A stretch of DNA of 15,720 nt from an uncultured Hungatella sp. (GTDB lineage Bacteria > Bacillota > Clostridia > Lachnospirales > Lachnospiraceae). The stretch spans positions 1-15,720 of the forward strand of contig CAJUPP010000077.1 in the NCBI GenBank assembly GCA_910588325.1, read 5' to 3'. Positions 1-6,203 of the stretch are shown here, piece by piece. Every line of letters begins with the position of its first letter. Positions within the stretch are counted from its first letter, which is position 1. The notes under the pieces are model-generated. The model was not told the DNA's origin. It did not search any database and worked only from the letters and a program-made list of their open reading frames with translations. Both the position numbers and the translations under genes were made by a program.

Positions 1-30
1 CGTAAAGTTGGTAAGACTGGTAAGAAATAA
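1..30 (+). CDS. rplF: 50S ribosomal protein L6, C-terminal end only (partial)
   Basis: The first ten codons of the window read RKVGKTGKK and then stop (TAA, 28-30). This is the typical basic tail of ribosomal protein L6 (uL6), which binds 23S rRNA near the factor-binding site. The gene enters from outside the window, so only the tail is visible. Identity rests on this tail and on the position directly before rplR, where L6 lies in the conserved spc operon. The gap to rplR is 17 bp. Confidence 0.85.
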   Translation, partial: RKVGKTGKK

Positions 31-47
31 TTAAGGAGAGTGTAAAA

Positions 48-416
48 ATGGTTAGTAAGAAGTCAAGAAGCGAAGTTCGCGCAAAAAAGCACCGCAGATT
101 ACGCAATCATCTTTCCGGTACGGCCGAGAGACCGCGTCTGGCTGTGTTTAGAAGCAATAATCATATGTATGCTCAAATTATTGACGATACAGTTGGCAAT
201 ACTTTAGCTGCAGCTTCAACAGTAGAGAAAACTGCAAGGGCTGAACTGGAACATACCAACGACGTTGATGCGGCGGCATATGTTGGTACATTGATCGCAA
301 AGAGAGCTCTGGAGAAGGGAATTGAAACTGTTGTCTTTGATAGAGGCGGATTTATATATCAAGGTAAGATTCAGGCACTGGCAGAGGCAGCCCGTGAGGC
401 TGGTCTGAAATTCTAG
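48..416 (+). CDS. rplR: 50S ribosomal protein L18
   Basis: L18 (uL18) binds 5S rRNA and helps anchor it to the central protuberance of the large subunit. The 122-residue product has the family's usual length. It has a basic N-terminal tail (about residues 1-25, with the motif KKHRRLRNHLSGT) followed by the segment RPRLAVFRSNNHMYAQIIDD, characteristic of bacterial L18. The C-terminal part holds FDRGGFIYQGKIQALAEAAR, the usual end of the fold. The start ATG has an AAGGAGAG site 7 nt upstream. It lies between rplF and rpsE, as in the spc operon of nearly all bacteria. Nothing is unusual. Confidence 0.98.
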   Translation: MVSKKSRSEVRAKKHRRLRNHLSGTAERPRLAVFRSNNHMYAQIIDDTVGNTLAAASTVEKTARAELEHTNDVDAAAYVGTLIAKRALEKGIETVVFDRGGFIYQGKIQALAEAAREAGLKF

Positions 417-434
417 TAGAGAGGAGAATACAGC

Positions 435-944
435 ATGAAGCGTACAATCATTGACGCAAGTCAGTTGGAATTAAATGACAGAGTAGTTGCTATCAAGCGT
501 GTGTCTAAGACTGTAAAAGGTGGACGTACCATGAGATTCTCTGCTTTAGTAGTAGTAGGTGATGGAAATGGACACGTAGGTGCAGGCCTTGGTAAAGCAG
601 GGGAGGTTCCGGAGGCAATCCGCAAAGGAAAAGAAGCTGCTATGAAGAATCTGGTAGAGATTCCGGTAGATGAGAACAAGAGTATCCCTCATGATTTCCT
701 TGGCAAGTTCGGCAGCGCAACCGTACTGCTTAAGAGGGCTCCTGAAGGTACCGGTATTATCGCCGGCGGTCCGGCCCGTGCCGTAGTTGAGCTGGCAGGT
801 ATCAAGAATATCCGTACCAAATCTTTAGGTTCCAATAACAAGACCAATGTTGTTCTGGCTACCTTAAACGGATTGTGCCAGATGAAGACTCCGGAGGAAG
901 TGGCAAGACTTCGCGGTAAATCCGTAGAAGAAGTTGTAGGCTAA
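435..944 (+). CDS. rpsE: 30S ribosomal protein S5
   Basis: S5 (uS5) is a small-subunit protein close to the decoding centre and the mRNA entry channel. It affects translational accuracy and 30S assembly. The 169-residue product has both expected domains. The N-terminal double-stranded-RNA-binding-like domain (about residues 10-75) includes NDRVVAIKRVSKTVKGGR and FSALVVVGDGNGHVG. The C-terminal S5 domain (about 85-160) includes GIIAGGPARAVVELAGI and SLGSNNKTNVVLAT. The start has a GAGGAG site 8 nt upstream, and the gap from rplR is 18 bp. Length and motifs are ordinary for Firmicutes. Confidence 0.98.
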   Translation: MKRTIIDASQLELNDRVVAIKRVSKTVKGGRTMRFSALVVVGDGNGHVGAGLGKAGEVPEAIRKGKEAAMKNLVEIPVDENKSIPHDFLGKFGSATVLLKRAPEGTGIIAGGPARAVVELAGIKNIRTKSLGSNNKTNVVLATLNGLCQMKTPEEVARLRGKSVEEVVG

Positions 945-957
945 GGAGGACGAAAAA

Positions 958-1140
958 ATGGCTGAAAAATTAAAAATCACTTTAGTCAAATCCCCAATCG
1001 GTGCGGTTCCTAAACAGAGAGCCACCGTGGAGGCTTTGGGCTTAAGAAAATTGAACAAAACCGTTGAAATGCCTGACAATGAAGCAGTCAGAGGTATGAT
1101 TTGGCATGTAAAACATTTAGTAAAAGTAGAAGAAGTTTAA
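958..1140 (+). CDS. rpmD: 50S ribosomal protein L30
   Basis: L30 (uL30) is a small large-subunit protein, about 60 residues in bacteria, and this product is exactly 60. It starts KLKITLVKSPIGAVPKQRAT and continues VEALGLRKLNKTVEMPDN, the two signature stretches of the bacterial family. The start lies 13 bp after rpsE and is preceded by a strong AAGGAGG site at 942-948 that overlaps the rpsE stop codon. This suggests tight co-translation with S5. The order rpsE-rpmD-rplO is the conserved spc arrangement. Confidence 0.97.
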   Translation: MAEKLKITLVKSPIGAVPKQRATVEALGLRKLNKTVEMPDNEAVRGMIWHVKHLVKVEEV

Positions 1141-1163
1141 TATCGAGACAAGGAGGTGCAGAT

Positions 1164-1604
1164 ATGGATTTATCAAATTTAAAGCCAGCTCAGGGTTCCA
1201 AACACAGCGACAGCTTCAGAAGAGGCCGCGGCCATGGTTCAGGTAATGGAAAGACTGCTGGTAAAGGTCATAAGGGCCAGAAAGCACGTTCCGGCGCTCC
1301 AAGACCAGGATTCGAAGGCGGCCAGATGCCATTATACAGACGTCTTCCGAAGAGGGGCTTCACGAACCGCAACACCAAAGAGATCGTTAGTATTAACGTA
1401 AGTGCATTAGAGAGATTCGATAACGATGCAGTGGTAACTGTAGAATCTTTAATGGAAATTGGTATTGTTAAGAACCCGAGAGACGGTGTTAAGATTCTTG
1501 GCGACGGTGATTTAACCAAGAAACTTACGGTTAAAGTTGATGCATTCAGCGAGGGCGCAAAGGCCAAGATTGAAGCAGCCGGCGGAACCTGTGAGGTGAT
1601 CTAG
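1164..1604 (+). CDS. rplO: 50S ribosomal protein L15
   Basis: L15 (uL15) is an early-assembly large-subunit protein whose glycine- and arginine-rich N-terminal arm penetrates 23S rRNA. I place the start at ATG 1164, not at the in-frame ATG at 1101. An AAGGAGGTG site ends 6 nt before 1164, the protein then starts MDLSNLKPAQGS as family members do, and the longer start would overlap rpmD. This gives 146 residues, the usual length. The arm (about residues 17-55) carries RRGRGHGSGNGKTAGKGHKG. The globular part ends in GAKAKIEAAGGTCEVI, the usual C-terminus. The final codons contain the ribosome binding site for secY. Confidence 0.98.
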   Translation: MDLSNLKPAQGSKHSDSFRRGRGHGSGNGKTAGKGHKGQKARSGAPRPGFEGGQMPLYRRLPKRGFTNRNTKEIVSINVSALERFDNDAVVTVESLMEIGIVKNPRDGVKILGDGDLTKKLTVKVDAFSEGAKAKIEAAGGTCEVI

Positions 1605-1605
1605 T

Positions 1606-2922
1606 ATGCTAAAAACACTCCGAGACGCGTTACGTATTAAGGACATCCGAAAAAAGCTGCTGTACACCTTTATGATGCTGGTGGTAATTCGCTTCGGGTC
1701 CCAACTGCCGATTCCTGGAGTTAACACAAATTATTTTGCAGACTTTTTTGCGCAACAGAGCGGAGATGCATTTAATTTTTTCAATTCCATGACTGGTGGC
1801 TCGTTCACCAGTATGTCAGTCTTTGCTCTGAGCATTACCCCTTATATTACTTCTTCCATTATTATGCAGCTGATGACCATTGCGATTCCCAAATTGGAGG
1901 AAATGCAGCGGGACGGCGAAGACGGAAGAAGAAAAATTGCTGAGTATACCCGTTATCTTACGGTGGCTCTGGCATTGATCGAGTCAGTGGCTATGGCCGT
2001 AGGATTCGGCGGTCAGGGACTTCTTAAAGAGTTCAATGCGCTCAGTGTTATTGTGGCAGTTGCCACTATGACAGCAGGCAGTGCCCTGCTTATGTGGATT
2101 GGCGAGAGAATTACGGAAAACGGTGTGGGAAATGGTATCTCCATTGTCCTGCTGTTTAACATTATTTCCAGCCTTCCCAATGATATCAATACCCTTTATA
2201 CCAGATTCTTAAGCAGAGGGAATATTCCGGTAAAGATTGTAACCGCAATCATTATTCTGGCTGTTGTCGGAGCCATGGTAGTTTTTGTTATCGTCCTGCA
2301 GGATGGTGAAAGACGGATTCCGGTACAGTATTCCCAGAAGATGCAGGGAAGACGAATGGTAGGAGGACAATCCTCCGTCATTCCGTTGAAGATCAATACG
2401 GCTGGTGTTATTCCGGTGATTTTTGCTTCCTCCATTATGTCCACTCCGGTTATGATCGCACAGTTTTTCCAGGTTGATTATTCTACCTTTGGCGGTAAGA
2501 TCTTAAGAATGTTAAGTTCTGCTTCCTGGTTCAGGCCGGATCAGCCGGTATACTCTATCGGACTTGTGATTTATCTTGTGTTGATCGTGGTATTTGCATA
2601 TTTTTATACTTCTATCACCTTTAACCCGCTGGAAGTTGCCAATAATATTAAAAAGCAGGGCGGCTTTATTCCGGGTATCCGTCCCGGTAAGCCAACCTCT
2701 GATTATCTGAACAATATTTTAAATTATATTGTCTTTATCGGAGCCTGTGGATTGATTGTTGTCAGTATTGTTCCGATTATTGTTTCCGGTCTGTTTAATA
2801 TCGGCAATTTATCCTTTGCAGGTACTTCTTTGATTATTATTGTAGGTGTTATTCTGGAGACGATTAAGGCGATTGAATCACAGATGCTTGTGCGTAATTA
2901 CAAAGGATTCCTGAACGATTAA
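1606..2922 (+). CDS. secY: Protein translocase subunit SecY
   Basis: SecY is the channel-forming subunit of the SecYEG translocon in the cytoplasmic membrane. It exports unfolded preproteins and inserts membrane proteins. The 438-residue product has family-typical length and hydrophobic segments consistent with the canonical ten helices. Recognisable stretches are GSQLPIPGVNT in the first periplasmic region, SITPYITSSIIMQLM in helix 2, LLMWIGERITENGVGNGISI in the TM4-5 region, and FNPLEVANNIKKQGGFIPG near the cytosolic C6 loop that contacts SecA. It starts 1 nt after the rplO stop, with a GAGGTGAT site inside rplO, which implies translational coupling. A terminator-like hairpin follows it. 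It would serve the signal-peptide proteins encoded at 8688 and 9971. Confidence 0.98.
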   Translation: MLKTLRDALRIKDIRKKLLYTFMMLVVIRFGSQLPIPGVNTNYFADFFAQQSGDAFNFFNSMTGGSFTSMSVFALSITPYITSSIIMQLMTIAIPKLEEMQRDGEDGRRKIAEYTRYLTVALALIESVAMAVGFGGQGLLKEFNALSVIVAVATMTAGSALLMWIGERITENGVGNGISIVLLFNIISSLPNDINTLYTRFLSRGNIPVKIVTAIIILAVVGAMVVFVIVLQDGERRIPVQYSQKMQGRRMVGGQSSVIPLKINTAGVIPVIFASSIMSTPVMIAQFFQVDYSTFGGKILRMLSSASWFRPDQPVYSIGLVIYLVLIVVFAYFYTSITFNPLEVANNIKKQGGFIPGIRPGKPTSDYLNNILNYIVFIGACGLIVVSIVPIIVSGLFNIGNLSFAGTSLIIIVGVILETIKAIESQMLVRNYKGFLND

Positions 2923-2930
2923 TGCACTGC

Positions 2931-2960
2931 AGAAGAAAGGGCATTCGCGCCCTTTCTTTT
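2931..2960 (+). terminator. Terminator-like hairpin between secY and adk
   Basis: AGAAAGGGC (2934-2942) pairs perfectly with GCCCTTTCT (2949-2957) across a 6-nt loop ATTCGC. Further A-T and G-T pairs are possible down to 2931/2960. A short T-rich tail (TTTCTTTT) follows. This looks like an intrinsic terminator with a weak U tract, so it may act as a partial attenuator that lowers adk and map expression relative to secY. It begins 9 nt after the secY stop. I see no convincing promoter between it and adk, so full termination would leave adk without a visible promoter. Confidence 0.6.
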
Positions 2961-2999
2961 GCCTTACAGAGAATTATGCATTGTAGAAAGGAGAAGAGT

Positions 3000-3647
3000 A
3001 TGAAGCTTATTATGTTAGGTGCACCTGGCGCAGGAAAAGGCACTCAGGCCAAAATGATTGCGAAAAAATATCAGATTCCTCATATTTCCACCGGAGATAT
3101 TTTCCGTGCCAATATAAAGAGCCAAACAGAGTTGGGAATGAAGGCAAAAAGTTTCATGGATCAGGGAATGCTGGTTCCGGATGAAATCACCATAGGCATG
3201 TTGATGGACCGCATTAAAGAGCCGGATTGTGCAGGAGGATATGTACTGGATGGTTTCCCGAGAACAATTCCTCAGGCAGAGAGCCTGACAAAAGCATTGT
3301 CTGATATGGGAACAGCCGTTGATTATGCAGTGAATGTGGATGTTCCTGATGATAATATTATCGGCCGTATGTCTGGACGTCGTGCCTGCTTAAATTGCGG
3401 AGCTACATATCATGTGGCATTTAATCCGCCTAAGACAGAAAATGTCTGCAATATCTGCGGACAGAATCTGGTGTTAAGAGAGGATGATAAGCCGGAGACC
3501 GTAAAGAAACGTCTGGATGTATACCATCAGCAGACTCAGCCACTGATTGATTACTATAAGAAGGCAGGCGTCTTGGTAGAAGTAGATGGAACACAGAACA
3601 TGGAAGACGTTTTCAAGAGTATTGTCAAGGTATTAGGGGCAGAGTAA
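3000..3647 (+). CDS. adk: Adenylate kinase (zinc-type LID)
   Basis: Adenylate kinase is cytosolic and interconverts ATP + AMP and 2 ADP. I place the start at ATG 3000, which has a GAAAGGAG site 6 nt upstream and begins MKLIMLGAPGAGKGTQA as the family does. The in-frame upstream extension would run through the hairpin region. The product is 215 residues, the usual long form. The P-loop GAPGAGKGT is at residues 7-15. The AMP-binding region includes STGDIFR (30-36) and LDGFPRT (83-89). The LID domain (about 122-160) carries four cysteines at 130, 133, 150 and 153, the structural zinc site of Gram-positive adenylate kinases. It ends 2 bp before map, a pairing common in Firmicute spc operons. Confidence 0.98.
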   Translation: MKLIMLGAPGAGKGTQAKMIAKKYQIPHISTGDIFRANIKSQTELGMKAKSFMDQGMLVPDEITIGMLMDRIKEPDCAGGYVLDGFPRTIPQAESLTKALSDMGTAVDYAVNVDVPDDNIIGRMSGRRACLNCGATYHVAFNPPKTENVCNICGQNLVLREDDKPETVKKRLDVYHQQTQPLIDYYKKAGVLVEVDGTQNMEDVFKSIVKVLGAE

Positions 3648-3649
3648 TC

Positions 3650-4438
3650 ATGGCGGTCACAATCAAATCAGAACGGGAAATTGAACTGATGCGGGAGGCC
3701 GGCAAGATCCTGGCCTGGACTCATGAGGAATTGGGAAAGGAACTTAAGGAGGGAATGTCTACCTGGGAGATAAACCGCTTGGGAGATGAGATTATCCGAA
3801 GTTACGGCTGTATTCCTTCTTTTAAAAATTATAATGGATATCCGGCTTCTATCTGTGTGTCGGTGAACGACGAGGTTGTTCATGGGATTCCCAGCAAAAA
3901 GAGAATTTTGCGGGAAGGTGATATTGTCAGCCTGGATGCAGGGGTTATCTATAAAGGTTATCACTCCGATGCGGCCAGAACCCATGGAATCGGACGGATC
4001 AGTCCGGAAGCAAAAAAACTAATAGAAGTGACAAAACAATGTTTCTTTGAAGGTATAAAATATGCAAAACCTGGAAATCATCTCAACGACATTTCCTCTG
4101 CGATTCAGGCATATGCGGAAAAGTTTGGATACGGTGTTGTCCGGGATTTGGTAGGGCATGGAATCGGGGAACATCTTCATGAAGACCCGGAGGTGCCTAA
4201 TTTTGCCCAGAGAAGAAAGGGTATGAAGCTGCGTACAGGAATGACGTTGGCTATAGAGCCGATGATTAATGAAGGACGTCTGGATGTCTGCTGGCTGGAC
4301 GATGACTGGACTGTTGTAACAGAAGATGGTTCCTTATCAGCACATTATGAAAATACGGTTCTGATATGTGAAGAAGGCCCTGAAATATTATCTCTGCCAG
4401 ATAATGAAGCAGGACAGAAGACTATGGAAATGGAGTAG
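3650..4438 (+). CDS. map: Type I methionine aminopeptidase
   Basis: This enzyme removes the initiator methionine from nascent proteins when the second residue is small. It is a cytosolic two-metal enzyme. The 262-residue product has the five expected metal ligands: Asp96 (VSLDAG), Asp107 (HSDAART), His170 (VGHGIGEHLHEDP), Glu203 (AIEPM) and Glu234 (AHYENT). His78 in VVHGIP matches the conserved substrate-contact histidine. The absence of a zinc-finger N-terminus makes it the short bacterial type Ia. The tail after residue 243 (about 20 residues, acidic) is a little longer than in E. coli. The start is 2 bp after adk and close to its stop, so the two are probably translationally coupled. Confidence 0.97.
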   Translation: MAVTIKSEREIELMREAGKILAWTHEELGKELKEGMSTWEINRLGDEIIRSYGCIPSFKNYNGYPASICVSVNDEVVHGIPSKKRILREGDIVSLDAGVIYKGYHSDAARTHGIGRISPEAKKLIEVTKQCFFEGIKYAKPGNHLNDISSAIQAYAEKFGYGVVRDLVGHGIGEHLHEDPEVPNFAQRRKGMKLRTGMTLAIEPMINEGRLDVCWLDDDWTVVTEDGSLSAHYENTVLICEEGPEILSLPDNEAGQKTMEME

Positions 4439-4443
4439 TTGAT

Positions 4444-4707
4444 ATGAAGGGCATGAAGGCAGACGGAATCGGCGCTCTGGCAAAATCTCTGGCCGGACAT
4501 GACAAAGGCGAAATATTTGTCATAATCCGGGAAGACGAAGAATATGTTTTTCTGGCGGACGGAAAGGGGCGGTCAGCAGGAGAGCCAAAACGTAAAAATA
4601 GAAAACATATACAGGTCATTTATACAGATCTGGATCATAAAGAGAAACTGGCAGACGAGGAAATCAGAAGATTGATTCGATGTTACAAGAGAGAAAGTCA
4701 AGTCTAA
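4444..4707 (+). CDS. KOW-domain (L14e-like) putative RNA-binding protein
   Basis: This is an 87-residue protein of the small KOW/L14e-like family often found between map and infA in Clostridia. The KOW-like core is residues 20-60: the segment KGEIFVIIREDEEYVFLADG, then a basic stretch GEPKRKNRKHIQVIY. The C-terminus is a charged helix (KLADEEIRRLIRCYKRES). The KOW fold is a small beta-barrel that usually contacts RNA or ribosomal protein partners, so a role in ribosome assembly or translation is inferred from family and position. No specific function is known to me. The start is 5 bp after map, with GGAG inside the end of map. ATG 4453 is a possible alternative start. infA follows after 14 bp. 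Confidence 0.85.
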   Translation: MKGMKADGIGALAKSLAGHDKGEIFVIIREDEEYVFLADGKGRSAGEPKRKNRKHIQVIYTDLDHKEKLADEEIRRLIRCYKRESQV

Positions 4708-4721
4708 GGAGGTAAGACCAT

Positions 4722-4940
4722 ATGTCAAAGGCAGATGTAATTGAAATTGAAGGTATCGTAGTGGAAAAGCTGCCCAATGCCATGTTCCAGGTAGAGTTGG
4801 AGAATGGCCATCAGGTTCTGGCGCATATCAGCGGCAAGCTGCGTATGAATTATATTAAGATTTTGCCGGGCGATAAAGTAACCATTGAGCTTTCACCCTA
4901 TGATTTGTCCAAAGGACGGATTATTTGGAGAGATAAGTAA
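4722..4940 (+). CDS. infA: Translation initiation factor IF-1
   Basis: IF-1 binds the 30S A site during initiation and supports IF-2 and IF-3. The product is 72 residues, the standard bacterial length, and forms a single S1/OB-fold. Diagnostic stretches are IEIEGIVVEKLPNAMFQVEL, NGHQVLAHISGKLRMNYIKI and PGDKVTIELSPYDLSKGRI. It has a strong TAAGGAGGT site about 8 nt before the ATG. It is the last gene of the upstream block, because a promoter begins 8 bp after its stop codon. I see no terminator hairpin after infA, so read-through into rpmJ is likely in addition to the new promoter. Confidence 0.98.
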   Translation: MSKADVIEIEGIVVEKLPNAMFQVELENGHQVLAHISGKLRMNYIKILPGDKVTIELSPYDLSKGRIIWRDK

Positions 4941-4948
4941 GAAAATGC

Positions 4949-4977
4949 TTGCGTTCCTAGGGAAAAGATGGTATAAT
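4949..4977 (+). promoter_or_regulatory. Extended -10 sigma-A promoter for the alpha-operon block
   Basis: TTGCGT (4949-4954) and TATAAT (4972-4977) are separated by exactly 17 bp. The -10 is preceded by TG plus one base (TGGTATAAT), an extended -10 element that compensates for the imperfect -35. Transcription would start near 4984, giving a leader of about 105 nt before the rpmJ start. This separates the infA end of the spc block from rpmJ-rpsM-rpsK-rpsD-rpoA-rplQ. The call is by inspection only. Confidence 0.75.
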
Positions 4978-4983
4978 GCTTTA

Positions 4984-5088
4984 GCGACTTTGTTGAAGTA
5001 CCAGGTGAACTTTGCCCAAAAGTGCATACTTTAGGTATAGAAGCGGATACACCCGGACGGGTGTGTTTGTAATGAAAGGAGAATTGCT
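4984..5088 (+). promoter_or_regulatory. rpmJ leader with two hairpins (candidate autoregulatory leader)
   Basis: The predicted 5' untranslated region contains two stem-loops. The first has an outer stem GAAGTA (4995-5000)/TACTTT (5027-5032) with one G-T pair, an asymmetric internal loop, and an inner stem ACTTT (5009-5013)/AAAGT (5019-5023). The second is ACACCC (5049-5054)/GGGTGT (5059-5064) with a GGAC loop, extendable by A-T and T-G pairs to 5047/5066. In E. coli, the leader of the rpsM-led alpha operon is the target of S4 autoregulation. A similar role here is inferred from position only. I do not recognise a named RNA family. Confidence 0.4.
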
Positions 5089-5202
5089 GTGAAGGTTAGG
5101 TCATCAGTAAAACCGATTTGCGAAAAATGCAAAATCATCAAGCGTAAGGGCAGCATCAGAGTAATCTGTGAGAACCCGAAGCACAAACAGAGACAAGGTT
5201 AA
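5089..5202 (+). CDS. rpmJ: 50S ribosomal protein L36 (zinc-binding type)
   Basis: L36 (bL36) is the smallest large-subunit protein. This copy is 37 residues and starts with GTG at 5089, with AAGGAG 8 nt upstream. The sequence begins MKVRSSVKPICEKCKIIKRK, and the zinc ligands Cys11, Cys14, Cys27 and His32 are all present. It is therefore the zinc-containing (C+) paralogue and not the zinc-free stress form. It sits between infA and rpsM, its usual position, and is the first gene of the transcript from the 4949-4977 promoter. Confidence 0.97.
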   Translation: MKVRSSVKPICEKCKIIKRKGSIRVICENPKHKQRQG

Positions 5203-5234
5203 GGAACAAATTTTACAGGAGGTGTACTACACAC

Positions 5235-5603
5235 ATGGCTCGTATTTCAGGTGTTGATTTACCAAGAGAGAAACGTGTTGAGATCGGTCTGACTTACATC
5301 TATGGTATCGGCAGATCAAGTTCAAACCGCATTCTTGCAGAGGCCGGCGTAAATCCTGATACTCGTGTAAAGGATTTAACCGATGACGAGGTGAAGAAGA
5401 TTGCAGCAGTGATTTCTGAGACTCAGATGGTAGAAGGTGATCTTCGAAGAGAGATTGCTATGAATATCAAGAGACTTCAGGAGATCGGATGCTATCGTGG
5501 AATCCGTCATAGAAAGAGCCTGCCGGTTCGCGGCCAGAAGACAAAGACCAATGCAAGAACCCGTAAAGGTCCGCGTAAAACTGTAGCGAACAAGAAGAAG
5601 TGA
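5235..5603 (+). CDS. rpsM: 30S ribosomal protein S13
   Basis: S13 (uS13) lies in the head of the small subunit and contacts the P-site tRNA and the large subunit (bridge B1). The 122-residue product has the usual length. It starts MARISGVDLPREKRVEIGLT and contains YGIGRSSSNRILAEAGV, the helix-two-turn-helix region, and then GCYRGIRHRKSLPVRGQKTK, which includes the conserved RHR.LPVRGQ motif. The basic tail NARTRKGPRKTVANKKK reaches the tRNA site. AGGAGGTG lies about 10 nt before the ATG. It is followed by an unusually long 182-bp spacer before rpsK, listed separately. Confidence 0.98.
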   Translation: MARISGVDLPREKRVEIGLTYIYGIGRSSSNRILAEAGVNPDTRVKDLTDDEVKKIAAVISETQMVEGDLRREIAMNIKRLQEIGCYRGIRHRKSLPVRGQKTKTNARTRKGPRKTVANKKK

Positions 5604-5785
5604 CATTGGCATTGAGCACTTAACGAGGTCTTTCATGAGTTTAGTGCGAAAGCCGTTCTTTGAGCGACAGCGAAAAGAACTTCATCATTTTCACTATTGA
5701 TAACACAGAAACTAGAATCACGTTGCATGTTTTAATAACAGGAAACAGGATTCGAGCAATTTGGAAGAAAGTAGGTTAGTTTAAG
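5604..5785 (+). promoter_or_regulatory. Long structured spacer between rpsM and rpsK
   Basis: S13 and S11 genes are usually separated by a few tens of bases, but here the gap is 182 bp. It holds two potential stem-loops. One is GCACT (5616-5620)/AGTGC (5643-5647), extended past one mismatch by AA/TT. The other is GTTCTTT (5655-5661)/AAAGAAC (5674-5680) around a 12-nt loop. The distal half (5700-5760) contains two imperfect copies of an ATAACA..GAAAC..GATTC-like stretch. I found no convincing promoter and no terminator. The rpsK ribosome binding site at its end is weak. It may be an internal regulatory or processing region. That is inference. Confidence 0.4.
5635..5700 (+). CDS. Possible 21-residue leader peptide upstream of rpsK
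   Basis: An ATG at 5635 is preceded by GAGGT (5625-5629) at 5-nt spacing and opens a 21-codon frame ending in TGA at 5698-5700. The peptide starts MSLVRKPFFERQRKE and ends in a His/Phe/Tyr-rich tail. The ribosome binding site lies in the loop of the 5616-5647 hairpin, and the frame spans the second hairpin. Translation could therefore influence the structures of this spacer. There is no homology evidence, and a frame this short can occur by chance. It is a candidate only. Confidence 0.2.
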   Translation: MSLVRKPFFERQRKELHHFHY

Positions 5786-6187
5786 ATGGCTAAAAATAAG
5801 TCCACTGCAAAAAAAGTGACAAAAAAGCGCGTAAAGAAAAACGTTGAACGCGGACAGGCACATATCCAGTCCTCCTTTAACAACACAATCGTGACGTTAA
5901 CGGATACACAGGGGAATGCTTTATCATGGGCAAGTGCTGGTGGTCTGGGATTTAGAGGTTCAAGGAAATCTACTCCATATGCAGCACAGATGGCAGCAGA
6001 GACTGCTGCGAAGGCAGCAATCGTACATGGTTTAAAATCTGTAGACGTTATGGTTAAAGGACCTGGCTCAGGACGTGAGGCAGCAATCCGTGCACTTTCT
6101 GCATGCGGTATTGAAGTAACTAGTATTAAGGATGTGACACCAGTTCCACATAACGGATGTCGTCCGCCAAAACGTAGAAGAGTTTAA
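5786..6187 (+). CDS. rpsK: 30S ribosomal protein S11
   Basis: S11 (uS11) sits on the small-subunit platform and shapes the E-site mRNA path. The 133-residue product is within the usual range. After a lysine-rich N-terminal tail (about residues 1-20) comes GQAHIQSSFNNTIVTLTDTQ, then SWASAGGLGFRGSRKSTPYA, and the family signature VMVKGPGSGREAAIRAL. The C-terminus ends THNGCRPPKRRRV-like (VPHNGCRPPKRRRV), as in nearly all S11. The ribosome binding site is weak for a ribosomal protein (only AGGT, about 9 nt upstream). This and the long upstream spacer suggest its translation may be set by upstream structure. Confidence 0.97.
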   Translation: MAKNKSTAKKVTKKRVKKNVERGQAHIQSSFNNTIVTLTDTQGNALSWASAGGLGFRGSRKSTPYAAQMAAETAAKAAIVHGLKSVDVMVKGPGSGREAAIRALSACGIEVTSIKDVTPVPHNGCRPPKRRRV

Positions 6188-6203
6188 TTAGGAGGTACGA
6201 AAA

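Noticed and set aside
2922..2999. Longer in-frame start for adenylate kinase
   Set aside because: The extension would run through the terminator-like hairpin and adds residues unlike the family. ATG 3000 has a good ribosome binding site.
4941..4977. GAAAATGCTT shared by the region before the rpmJ promoter (4941) and the rplM leader (14769)
   Set aside because: It is a single 10-nt match, outside the predicted rpmJ transcript in one case and inside the leader in the other. Common function is not supported.
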